Shown here in pieces: positions 53,779-64,000 of a DNA stretch of 64,000 bases (the first letter of the stretch is position 1; each line of letters opens with the position of its first letter). Position numbers and translations under genes: made by a program. Origin of the DNA: Chimonanthus salicifolius (lineage: Eukaryota; Streptophyta; Magnoliopsida; Laurales; Calycanthaceae); assembly GCA_013350335.1 (NCBI GenBank), contig CM023539.1:67243449-67307448 (forward strand). The letters run 5' to 3'. Below the pieces are notes generated by a model. That model was not told the DNA's origin. It saw only the letters and a list, made by a program, of their open reading frames with translations, and ran no database searches.

Positions 53779-55679
53779 TCTCCTAATTCACTTCTCCATA
53801 CAACTCAATATTACAAGTCGCTAACATGATCCCATAATCCAATATGTGGTCTACAACGTCCGAGTACATCACAATAATGCACCCCGCTGATCCAAGAGCC
53901 TTAAACACCTCTGGACAATACACACCGAAGAGTCCAAAGAATCCCCCTCCCCATCTCAATCATACACCTGAGGGACCACTCATTCCCAGAGTTTTAAACT
54001 CGACATCACCTAAAACCATCAATCTGGAGTCAATCACCACTCCAACATAAGCACAAGGAGTACTCCCAGCTCCTTCTTGACCCAACCACTAGTCAAAATC
54101 CCACGTCCTCCACATAACCTGTAATTTCCAATAGATCGGCTCAAATCCATAAGTTTCCGTACATCATTCCAACCATGGACCTAATCACCCATTGCATATG
54201 AAACCTTGATGTGTCAAGCACAACATAAAGGTCCACCAATCATAATGTGTGACCAAGAATATCCAAACACACACATTTCGTAAATAAAGCATGCCCGTCA
54301 CTCCCATGCATAACATTACTAATAACATCTTATTCTGCATTTGACGAATACTCAATCAGTTCGGAAGAGCACGACGAAGTTCCTTGGGGCCTCCAATTTC
54401 ACCCCAAATGTCTCAAATCACATTTGTCATACCACCTTACAACAAATCATGCATCACAACAGCATACATTCTGCTCATCACTACATGTTGGGTACACATG
54501 GCACCAAATTGCCTCATCCAAGATGTTAACATTGCGTGCCTCACATGTCTTCATACTCGATAATTGCGCATGCATTTACTTGTTCTCAGGCATGCCATTG
54601 ATTTTAATAAATCTATGCATGCTTTCATATACAATGCACATGTTCATTTATACCACAAGCCATAGAATTGTGGCAGCAAAGTTGCGGTTGTTCAATAAGA
54701 CCAACAAATGGACCCGTTTTTCCAATACTTCCCATATCTACCCATGTGCCAAAATTGACCACACACAATGGCACTATGCCCTTTAAAACCAGTTGCACAT
54801 TGCCAGTACACATTGTCCCTGCCAGATATTAATCTCAATCATATGTAAGTGATGTTGGCTCATCGCAGCCACTCATCAACATCACATGTATACCAACATG
54901 GAAACATATGGCCCGTTACACATACAGACGTGGCCTATGCAAAGCGGTTCAAAACGTATCTATCGTGGCCAACGCTATGCAACTTATCGTGTGGTTCACA
55001 CCAGAGAAGCACATACCCAGGAATACACAATCAATGAGGGTATCGCTGCCACCCTTCCTCATATGGGGAAAATACCAATCATCATAGAGTTGCATACATG
55101 TCGAACATTCTAGTATGATATTTCATCCTCATAGGCTCTCATACATAAAAGGGGTCTACCTTCTCAAGACTTCCAACTGCACTTTCGTTGTTGCGTCACC
55201 AGTGCCTTTATGCATTTCAGCCTCAATCATAAGCATGTTCAAGCCTCACTTATGCATTCTAGCATCACTATATCGACGCAATCAAACCCACAACCTTGAA
55301 ACCACCACACATCATTTAAAATTTTCCCATGTGACTTCGAATCTCAATCCACATCTCAAACATGTCTGATTCCCACCACATGGCATCAAAAAAATCCTAT
55401 TCAACTACTAATCCACAAACCAGTTATTATCATATCAAGTACACAATTAGACTCGCGGCATTTGCTGACTCTTCCGGAGGCTACTCTGAGGTATGGCTCT
55501 CCACAAGCCAACTGATTTGCCAACTCCACTAACGTAACGAGTCAGCTAAGAAAGACAACAATATCCTCACACAAGCCTTCTACTTCCATTCACTTGCACT
55601 GTCATAATCTGTCCCAAGAGAGATCTTAGGCACCAGGTCTACAAACCACTACAGAGCCCCCATCGCTAACAATTAGCCT
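53779..55679. other. CA-rich non-coding sequence, probably interior of a degraded gypsy element
   Basis: About 1.9 kb with many short frames on the plus strand but no domain. It joins smoothly to 63761 once the copia at 55685 is removed. Its composition (CATG, CACA and ATCA words) resembles LTR K, so it may belong to the same or a related element; not proven. Confidence 0.35.
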
Positions 55680-55684
55680 TAGTA

Positions 55685-56250
55685 TGTAAGACTAAACATG
55701 ACCCACAATAGATTTGGGGCTCCACATAGAGGATTTTAAAATAAAGAAACTGTGTTTAAATAAGGAATGTCTATTTTAGGAGAGTTCTAAAGGGGGTTAA
55801 TTTCCTATTTTGATGGGAAGTAGAAAATGAAAGTTATAATTACCTTAGTGGTCCTCCATGTGCCTATAAAAGGGTCTCTCTCCATTATTATCCATCACCT
55901 TAAGACAACTCAGCGTTCCCAAAACACTATTGTCAAAACTGGGAGAGGGCATTAAGGAGAAAAGAGGTAGAAACTCTAAGGTGGGTGTTTTCTCTTGTTT
56001 TTAGATTTCGGAAAGCATCGGAATATGAAAGGGAAGGTCAAAGCTCAGCCTTCTTCATCAATGAATCCGGGTATGTCTTATAATTATTACGTTTATGATT
56101 TCCGCATTAAGATTGATCTGTGTTTCAAGCATTAATCGATTCAAACCTGTGGTTAAGGTATTCGGGTTTGTCGAACATTAAATTTAATGATGTATGATTC
56201 TATGTTTGTTATTGAATCAATAAACTTGGATATCATGATGAAGTATTACA
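55685..56250 (+). repeat. 5' LTR of element L
   Basis: It begins TGTAAGACTAA and ends GTATTACA. A promoter-like CCTATAAAAGGG lies at 55863-55874, and transcription probably starts just after it, near CCATTATTATCCATCACC. It is about 108 bases longer than the 3' LTR, mainly around 55935-56030. Confidence 0.88.
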
Positions 56251-57150
56251 TGTGGCATTAACAGTCTGGTTCATAGGATCGATTATTGCTTGAAATAAGG
56301 AAGAATTAAAAAAAAATATACTTATGATTTTATGATTTATGGAATTAAAAAAAATTATGGATCTTACTCTTATGTTTTTGACAATTCTTAATAATTTATG
56401 GAATTCAAAATTTTATGGATTTTAAGATTATGATTAATGGACTTGAAATTATGGGGTTTTTCCTCTTATATTTTTGGGAATCCAATAATGAGCAAATCCA
56501 TTATTCTTGACCTAATATCATATTATGATACGGTTTGGTTAGTCACCAAAGTAGCCCAATCAAAATGCATTTGGACATCCGGTCATATAATTATGATCCA
56601 ATACTCTTCCCAAGTGTTGGATAATAATGACTTTGCTAATCTCGATCCATAATCACAGAGATATTAGGTTGGCCCAAAGGTGCACTGTTCCGAGTGGTTA
56701 ACGGATTGGGATAAGATGATTGGCGAGGTACGTGTGGTTGGTATTTGTCCGGATACCTAAAGGTAACGGTGGTATTTGATCGCTTATATTTTGTTGGTTA
56801 GTTTTATCGGTGACTAGGAATCACCATACTGAAATAATATGCCATAAGATCACCTAAAGGTGGATCCGGTAATACTGCTTACTAATGTTGATTGTTTGTG
56901 TGTTTCAATTAAGTTTAACTCAAAGTATTATGTAAGTGAGCATAAAATTATGAAATTATGTAATTTTTGCAGCATCTCTCTCCATTACACTGCATTCGTA
57001 AGCTTCTATTGTTCCAATGTTCACTGGACTTAATTTCTCTGAATGCAAAAAATAAGTCGAGTTTCATCTTAGTGTGCTTTATCTTGACAAAGCATTAATT
57101 TCTAATAAGCCTACAATTACTGACACAAGTACGACTTCAGAGAAAAAGTC
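56251..57150 (+). other. Untranslated leader of element L
   Basis: AT-rich 900-base stretch between the 5' LTR and gag, without a sustained frame. It has local echoes of CACCTAAAGGTGGATCCGGTA and TACCTAAAGGTAACGGTGGTA near 56750-56870, a small imperfect repeat. Confidence 0.5.
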
Positions 57151-57910
57151 CTATGAAGCATAGATCAGGTCAAATAGACTCTGCATTATGTTCATACGCA
57201 TGACGGTGGCAAATAATATCAAGACTTTGCTACTCGAAATTGAAAGTGCTAAGGCATACCTCCAAAATATTGAAAATAAATTCAAAGCAGCGAACAAGTC
57301 CTTAGCAGGGACACTTATGGCCAGGCTGACCACCATTAATTCGATGGAAGTCGTGGCATCTATGAGCACATAACGGAGATGACAAATATTGCTGCTCAGT
57401 TGAAGAATATAGGGATGAGTGTTGATGATACCTTTCTTGTCTAATTTATTCTAAATTCTCTACCTCCTCAGTATTGGTCGTTTCAAATAGATTACAATAC
57501 TACGAAAGATAAATAGCTAGTAAATGAACTGTTGAGTATGTTGATTCAAGAGGAGGACAGACTTAAGCAGATGGGACATCATTCACTCAATCTAACACAT
57601 CAAGGACCTAATAAGAAAAGAGGATGGAAGCCCAAGAAATTTAAGAAAGTAGAAAAAAAGCTATTTGAGCCCAATACGACTTTAGGGACTCAAAACTAGG
57701 GGATAGGTAGTGTGAGGTGCCACTTTTGCAAGAAAGAATGACACTTCCAGAAATATTGCCACAAAAGGAGAGCGTGGTTCGAAAAGAAAGATAAAAATTC
57801 TATTTCTGTATGTTTCGAATCTAATCTCACTGAACTTTTCTTTAATACTTGGTGGCTTGATTATGGGGCTACAACTCATGTTTCTAATACGATGTATGAA
57901 TATCCTATGA
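57151..57910 (+). pseudogene. Copia gag and protease start (element L)
   Basis: Gag reads FIRMTVANNIKTLLLEIESA, KAYLQNIENKFKAANKSLAG and TLMARLTTI, then after a frame slip YEHITEMTNIAAQLKN and LNSLPPQYWSFQ, the copia gag (UBN2-type) pattern. A knuckle follows (CHFCKKE, a stop, HFQKYC), with the Gly before the His replaced by a stop. Protease starts NTWWLDYGATTHVSNTM (57850-57900), with Tyr where the active-site Ser or Thr should be. Confidence 0.85.
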
Positions 57911-59420
57911 CCCAAACCATCGACCCAGCTAAAGCCTTCATTTACATGGAAAATCGACAAAAGATGACAGTTGAAGCCATCGGGACTTACCGTCTGTTCC
58001 TCGACACTGGCCACCACTGATTTATTTGATTGTCTTTATGTTCCTTTTATTATCGAAAATCTTATTTCGATTTCCAAACATGATGTTAATGGTTATTATT
58101 GTAAAATTTGGAAATAATGCCTTTAGTTTATTCAAGGTTCCATCTTTTATTGGGTCTGGATTATTGATTTATAGCCTTTACCGCTTAAAGGTTGATGATT
58201 AATTTGCTAATTATTCCTAACTCTACATCGTAATGTTGGTTTTAAACGTGGGTTAATTAATGAAAATTCATCTATCTTGTGGCATAAACGTTTGGGACAT
58301 ATATCCCGCGAAAGAATTGAAAAATTGGAAAAAGATAGGATACTTCCAAATCTTGACTTTATTGATTTAGGTTTGAGTGTGGAATGCATTAAAGGTAAGC
58401 ATACCAAACACACCAAGAAAGGAGCTACGAGATCTAAAGAGCTACTTGAGTTGATACATACTGATATTTGTGGCCAATTTGATGTTCCATCTTTTGGTGG
58501 AGAGTTCTATTTTAACACCTTTATTGATGACTTTTCACATTATATTTATATTTACATGTTGCATGATAAATCTCAAACAGTTAATACTATAAAGATATTT
58601 ATCACCAAATTTGAAAAGCAACTAGATAAAAAGGTGAAAGTCATAAGGTCAGATAGAAGTGCTGAATATTATGGTAGGTATAATGAAACGGGTCAACACC
58701 CGGAGCTTTTTGCTAAACTACTAGAAAGTCGCGGTATAATTGCACAATACACGATGCTCGGTACCCCTCAGCAGAATGGTGTTGCTAAAAGGCGTAATCG
58801 TATGCTTATGGATATGGTTAGGAGCATGTTATCTAATAGCACCCTACCCATTATGTTGTAGATGTATGCATTAAGTACCGCAATTTACTTGCTTAATCGG
58901 GTTCCTAGTAAATTAGTTCCTAAGACTCCTTTTGAACTGTGGATGGGAATGAAACCTATGTTGAGACACCTGCATGTATAGGGTTATCCTTCAGAGGCAA
59001 GAATTTATAATCCACATGAAAGAAAACTTAATGAGCGGACAAGCAGTGGTTACTTCATAGGTTACCTTGAGAAGTCCAAAGGGTATAGCTTCTATTGTCC
59101 GAACCATAGTATGAGAATTGTGGCGACCGGTAATGCAAAATTTATTGAGAATGATGAGGTCAGTGGGAGTGCCATAATGAGAAACATCGGTGTGCAAGAA
59201 CTAATGGTACAAGTCTCTATACCCTTAACTTCAGAAATTGTTGTCCCTAATGTTATTGGACAGCCTGATGAACAACACCTGAATGATAAATCACTCCATG
59301 ATGAAACCATCACCAATAATAAACTGATTATGGAACAACCACAAGAAATAATATTAAAAAGGTCAGAAAGACAAAGGAGACCTACTATTTCGGATGACTA
59401 TGTGGTATATCTATAAGAAT
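57911..59420 (+). pseudogene. Copia integrase and linker (element L)
   Basis: The frame at 58277-58861 reads LWHKRLGHISRERIEKL (zinc region), HTDICGQFDVPSFGGEFYF (first Asp), VIRSDRSAEYYG (second Asp) and LGTPQQNGVAKRRNRM, where the catalytic Glu of GVAERRN is Lys. A stop at 58859 is followed by AIYLLNRVPSKLVPKTPFEL and, from 59111, a long acidic linker ending in RSERQRRPTISDDYVVYL, the usual sequence before RT. The Glu-to-Lys change would block strand transfer. Confidence 0.88.
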
Positions 59421-59519
59421 CGGATTATGATTTAGGGGTTATTAAGGATCTACTACCACGATTGATGATCTGTTTGATCAACTGAAAAAAAAATCATAGA
59501 ATGTGATGATTCTAGTAAG

Positions 59520-59666
59520 TGATTAGACACCATGAAAGATGAGCTAAAGTTCATGGCCCAGAATAAAGTCTGGGATCTAATAGAATTGTCTCATGAATAC
59601 AAGAAAATTGGATGTAAGTGGGTCTTTAAGACCAAACGAGACTCCAAGGGTAATATCGAACGATAT
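59520..59666 (+). pseudogene. Copia reverse transcriptase, N-terminal part (element L, split)
   Basis: It encodes DTMKDELKFMAQNKVWDLIE, then YKKIGCKWVFKTKRDSKGNI and ERY, the start of the RT domain. It stops at the GATAT target site at 59662-59666, where the solo LTR enters. Confidence 0.88.
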
Positions 59667-61537
59667 TGTTAGTGCCCCAGTTTTGCCAAGTCCCTATGTT
59701 TGCCAATTCCATGACTCAGGAAGAAGCACTTGCTAAGAAACTTGAAGAGTCAAAGTGATCAAGAATGAAGATCATGCTCCACTGGATTAAAGCTCATCGT
59801 TATGACAATCACAAAACAGGTATTATGGTCATAGATGACTTTAAGTGGTACCCACACCTTAGGAGGATCATTCCTAGGCTTAGTTGAACAAATACTAAAA
59901 TCATAAGAAACCTAGAGAGGAAGATTGATTGTGAATTGTAAGCGAACTTGGAAATATGAATTAAGTTCACTGTCAGCTCGACCAGTCTTCTCACCGACCC
60001 CTTGATTGAGACAAGATCGACCCGTCGTGGTCAAAGACTGGTCGGCTAAATTGACAAAGGTTCTGAATCATAGAACTGTCATTTTGGGTATGCCTCTGAT
60101 CTAGAGTCTCGTATGCACCGACTCCTCGGTGATAAACTTGATGACTCCTCGTGGTCAACAACTCATCGATGAAAAACTTGTGAGTTCTGGATTTTGTACT
60201 CAAGTGGGCTCTCAAGAAAACAGATATATCGGTAGTTTAAGGCCGATCGAGAGTACCAGGACTGACCCCTTGGTAAAGGGCGACAAGTCGTTCTGGACAA
60301 GACAAATTTCGGGACAAGAAACTATGTCTACATGGTGTTGCCCCAGATCGAGACCCTCCTATGGACCAACCTCTCGATGCCAATACTGTAGACCCATCGG
60401 CGACATCGTCTTGTTGACCGAGAAATAATGTTACCATTGGGAGTGCATTTAATGCGCAACGGTCGGGTAGTTGAACGGTAATATTTTTAGTCACTAACCC
60501 CTCGGTGCACCCGACCTGTCAGTACATGACAGATTCTGCAACTGGTTGTTGCCTTCTCTATAAATATCGATCTTTGTGCAACCAGTTGGTATCCTTTGGC
60601 AAATCCATTGGACCCTCATCATTATCAGTGAGCTTAAATAAGGGCTAACAAAAGGATCACTCTCTTTCCTATACTTACACTTGGGAAACTAATACAACCA
60701 ATCATAGAGATTGAGTTTATGAGAGAGAGGGGAAATAATATACAACTAGGATAGATATTAGTAGAACTAATTTCCTAATCACCCTGAGATTGTGATTGCT
60801 CAACGACGGCTATAAGGCAGAACGTCGGGATTAACTCAGGCACACATTTTGTGGATCTTGAAAAAGCACACATCAACGAGGTAGAGCTATAAAGACAAGT
60901 GCTTCTTGGTTTTAAATTTATTTAAAACCTTTGTCCTGAAAGTGGATTAAGGAAGCTTGTCTTCGGAACCACTATAAAAAATCTAGAGCATCGTCTCTAG
61001 CACATGTGGTGGGTGGAATTCCCAGCCAAATGAATAAGTGTAATTCTTATTCTACATGTACTAGGTGAAATTCCCACCCGATTGAATGAGGTAAATTTCT
61101 ACTCTAATTATGAGGGTGTAAGTTCCCACTTAGTGGATTTGGAGATAGCTTAAGGTTGAGATAGCCCTAACAGTGGATGTCGGTTGTCTAAGCGAACCAC
61201 TATAAGTTTGGTCTTATGGTGTTTGATCTTTGTGTGTTTGTGTTTTAGTATTTAAGTACTTTTCCCAACACACATCAATTTACATTTGATTATCTTTATT
61301 TATACATTGTGCACAAGAATTGATAATCAAGCAATATGCAAAGGGTTCTAAACTTACTGTGATCGTTTACGTAATTGAATAACAATTCATCACACTAAAC
61401 AAATATCTTGATTAATATTCCGCTGCACTTAAGCTCTAAATAATCAAGAAATTTGTGAACACCATGGAAACTGGGACTGACCTATTCAGCCCTGTCTAGG
61501 GTCAATCGTGTTCTAGCACCAAAAGAAGGGATTTTCA
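59667..61537 (+). mobile_element. Solo LTR nested in element L (1.87 kb)
   Basis: It starts TGTTAGTGCCCCAG and ends GGGATTTTCA, flanked by a perfect target duplication, GATAT (59662-59666 and 61538-61542). The RT frame on the two sides joins at ERY-KARL when it is removed. No internal retroviral domain is present, so it is a single LTR left by recombination between two LTRs. A TATA-like TATAAATA (60559-60566) sits in the loop of a perfect 10-bp inverted repeat. The ACCTATTCAGCCCTGTCTAG stretch near the end resembles large plant copia LTRs of the SIRE type; this is a weak match. Confidence 0.88.
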
Positions 61538-62225
61538 GATATAAAGCAAGACTTGTACTCAAATGATTTACTCAGAGAGATGGCATTCATAAAGAGACAT
61601 TCTCTAATGTATCTAGAAAGGACTCTTTTAGAATCATTACAGCTTTGGTAGCTCATTATGATTTGGAACTTCACCAAATGGATCTTAAAACCGTATTTTT
61701 AAATGGTAGTTTAGATGAGGATGTGTGTATGGAACAACTTAAAGGATTCTTTATAGAGGGTAAGGAACATATGACATGCAAATTAAATAAATCAATTTAT
61801 ATCCTTAAGCAAGCCTCCGAGAAATTGTACCTTAAGTCTAATGATACCATTACCTCCTTCGGTTTTAAAAAAAACATCGTTGATCGGTGTATATGCCTGA
61901 AGGTCAGTGGGAATAAGTTTATCCTCCTAATATTATATATTGATGATATTTTGCTTGCCACTAATGCTCTTGGTATGATGTTCGAAACCAAGAAGTTCTC
62001 TCCAATAATTTTGAAATGAAAGATATGGGAGAGGCAGCCTACGTGATTGGAGTAAAAATATTCCGTGATAGAACACGTGGTATGTTAGGTCTATCTCAGA
62101 AAGGCTAAATGGAAAGAATCTTGAAGAGATTCGGTATGCAAAATTGTTCCTTATCAAGATGCCCCTATTCAAAAGGGAGATAAATTTAGCTTAAATCAAT
62201 GACCGCATAATGAACTTGAAAAGAA
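61538..62225 (+). pseudogene. Copia reverse transcriptase, C-terminal part (element L)
   Basis: It resumes YKARLVLK, a stop, FTQRDGIHKETFSNVS, then in one frame (61645-62019) LELHQMDLKTVFLNGSLDED, KSIYILKQASEKLY and ILYIDDILLATNALG. The YIDD catalytic motif is intact. A frameshift follows at about 61985, before FEMKDMGEAAYVIGVKI. Confidence 0.9.
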
Positions 62226-62900
62226 AAAGTGAAGGGAATCCCTTATGCCTCAACTGTAGGTAGCCTGATGTATGCCCAAACCTACACCAGTCTCGACATT
62301 AATTTTGTTGTTAGTATGCTGGGGAGATACCCAAGCAACCTTGGAATGGATCATTGGAAATCTGCAAAGAAAGTAATGAGGTATTTAAAGGGTACTAAAA
62401 AATTCATGCTTACGTGTAAGAGGTCTGATAATCTCGAGGTCATTAGCTACTCAGATTCGAATTTTGGTGGTTCCATTGATAGCAGAAAAGTCAATGTTTG
62501 GCTATTTGTTCCTTATGGCTGGCGGAGCAATATCATAGAAAAGGGTCAAACAGTCTATCACTACAACATCAACCATGGAAGCAGAATTTGTGGTATGCTA
62601 TGAAGCCAATGTTCAAGGAATGTGGCTGCAGAACTTTATCTCAAGACTTGGAATTGTCGACAGCATTGCCAAGCCGTTGAGAATTTATTGTGATAATTCT
62701 GCAGTAGTATTATTCTCTAAGAACGACAAGTATTCGAATGGATTGAAACACATAGAATTAAGTACTTTGTCGTGAAAGAAGAAGTTCAGAAATGGACGGT
62801 GTCTATTGAGCACATACTTTACTTGTGATAGCAGATCCATTGATGAAAGAATTACCTATAAATACCTTTAAGGAACATGCCGATAGAATGAGTTTTGAAC
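62226..62900 (+). pseudogene. Copia RNase H (element L)
   Basis: The frame at 62229-62603 reads IPYASTVGSLMYAQTYTSLD, SAKKVMRYLKGTKKFM and ISYSDSNFGGSIDSRKV, where the first catalytic Asp block is recognisable. The next (62575-62775) reads MEAEFVVCYEANVQGMWLQ and RIYCDNSAVVLFSKNDKYS, then GLKHIEL. The end, HADRMSFERYLL, lies near 62880 after another break. Confidence 0.88.
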
Positions 62901-63297
62901 GTTATCTATTATGATGTAATTATAAATTTTGGACTGCATTATGAATAAATGCGCAATATTTGACTTCTGAGTACTCATGTATGCGTTTTTTATTATTGTT
63001 CCTGTTTATTATTGTTATGTATATACATTATTGTTTTTATTTTGATACTAACAGGAATAGTCATTATGTTATGACACTTATGTGGACCATTATGAAAAGT
63101 CTCTCATTTAAGGGTTGTGCTAGATAGGTCACTTGTATTGTAGTTATGGAAGGGACCATTGCTCGCACTTGTGGTTTGTTTAGTATTAACATTATGATGT
63201 TGATTGCATTATGTTGTTAAATACAGTGTATGTGTACACCTTATGATATACCTGTTTTTAAATCCCATAAAGTGTAAATGTGGGCCAAGTGGGAAAA
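62901..63297 (+). other. 3' untranslated stretch of element L
   Basis: AT-rich non-coding sequence between RNase H and the 3' LTR. It ends in a purine-rich GGGCCAAGTGGGAAAA that may serve as the polypurine tract. Confidence 0.55.
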
Positions 63298-63755
63298 TAT
63301 AAGACTAATTAAATTTGGAGCTCCACATAGAAGATTTTAAATCAGGTAAACTATATTTAAATAAAGAAGGTTTATTTTAGAGAGTTCAAAAGAGGATTAG
63401 TTTTCTATTTTAATAAAAAACAGTAAATTAAAGTTCTAATTGCCTTAGGGGTCCTTCCTCTGCCCATAAAAGGGTCACTCTCCATTATTATCCATCACCT
63501 AAAGACAACTCAGTGCTCCCAAAATACTATTCAAAGGGAAGATCAAAGCTCACTCTTATTCATCAATGGATCAGGGTATATCTTATAATTATTACGTTTA
63601 TGATTTCTGCATTAAGATTGATCCGTATTTCAAGCATTAATCGATTCAGATCCTGTGGTTAAGGTGTTCAGGTTTGTCGAACATTAAGTTCAATGATGTA
63701 TGATTTTATGTTTGTTCTTGAATCAATAAACCTGATATTATGATGAAGTATTACA
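63298..63755 (+). repeat. 3' LTR of element L
   Basis: It begins TATAAGACTAA (TG mutated to TA) and ends GTATTACA at the TAGTA duplication. It matches 55685-56250, except that it lacks about 100 bases corresponding to the GGGAGAGGGCATTAAGG region of the 5' LTR. Confidence 0.88.
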
Positions 63756-63760
63756 TAGTA

Positions 63761-64000
63761 GTCCTTTAGTTGAGATCAAAAGTCACAATCCTAGGACAAC
63801 TCTCCAGGCTTACAACCACCCCCGGGCTGATATACCATGTATTCTCCAACTGTTGCCACACACACGTGTCCCTCTAGTCTTCCTGCAATGTGGGATTAGT
63901 GACGACTTTTCCCTTCACTTGTATCCAATGGGTGGTAGTCTGCCAACGCACCATCGTTCGATCTCTCCAAGTCCCATTGTAGGACTCTTAGGTCTCACTC
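63761..64000. other. Flank of element L
   Basis: Continues the sequence interrupted at 55684. No gene or repeat was recognised in these 240 bases. Confidence 0.3.

Larger units (their letters stand above)
55685..63755 (+). mobile_element. Full-span copia element (element L), with nested solo LTR
   Basis: The LTRs are 55685-56250 and 63298-63755, with perfect target duplication TAGTA (55680-55684 and 63756-63760). The order inside is leader, gag, knuckle, protease, integrase, RT (split by the solo LTR at 59667-61537), RNase H and a ~400-base 3' untranslated stretch with polypurine-like GGGCCAAGTGGGAAAA. Without the nested piece it is 6.2 kb, a normal copia size. All coding parts are damaged. 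The usual initiator-Met primer site is not visible after the 5' LTR (TGTGGCATTAACAG instead). Confidence 0.9.

Noticed and set aside
1..64000. CRISPR array, prokaryotic operon or integrated virus
   Set aside because: No spaced identical repeats, no operon-like gene packing, and all reverse transcriptases match plant copia or gypsy elements; no movement, coat or envelope protein was recognised.

Overview
The window is nuclear DNA from a flowering plant, probably a woody eudicot; the species cannot be read from it. The evidence is AT-rich sequence, degraded Ty1/copia and Ty3/gypsy elements with initiator-Met primer sites, tRNA-derived SINEs, TRIM elements, and a spliced leucine-rich-repeat receptor-like protein (RLP) gene. 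It is a repeat-dense gene-cluster margin. Only one stretch (24.3-26.15 kb, minus strand) still looks like an expressed plant exon. No bacterial, organellar or CRISPR-like system was found.

Layout. 1-2.57 kb: 5'-truncated copia element, plus strand. 2.59-7.0 kb: minus-strand copia tail, split inside its RNase H by a gag-only LTR element (3337-6744). 7.1-13.4 kb: 3'-truncated Ty3/gypsy element with a 2.7-kb 5' LTR. 13.4-15.65 kb: a TRIM and a remnant resembling an ABC1-kinase gene exon. 15.65-18.94 kb: pol-less LTR element with a perfect target duplication. 19-24 kb: AT-rich DNA with a ~1.6-kb direct duplication and a SINE. 24.3-26.15 kb: last exon of an RLP gene. 26.4-27.1 kb: solo LTR. 28.6-37 kb: three degraded copia elements. 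38.1-46.8 kb: two minus-strand gag-protease copia copies, one hosting another pol-less element. 43.3-50.0 kb: three diverged copies of a segment with an RLP internal exon. 49.8-52.25 kb: 2.4-kb gypsy LTR. 53.35-53.77 kb: TRIM. 55.7-63.8 kb: 8-kb copia element with matching target duplications, split in its reverse transcriptase by a 1.87-kb solo LTR.

How it fits together. The host signal is an RLP locus on the minus strand: one long terminal exon plus three broken copies of an upstream-type exon, with intron DNA shared between them (27.4-27.8 and 44.3-44.65 kb). RLPs are plasma-membrane proteins with an outer LRR domain and little cytoplasmic tail; many act in immune perception with kinase co-receptors. 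Everything else is retroelement debris. Nested insertions and target duplications give a partial relative chronology. No intact autonomous transposon was found; every pol region carries stops, frameshifts or altered catalytic residues.
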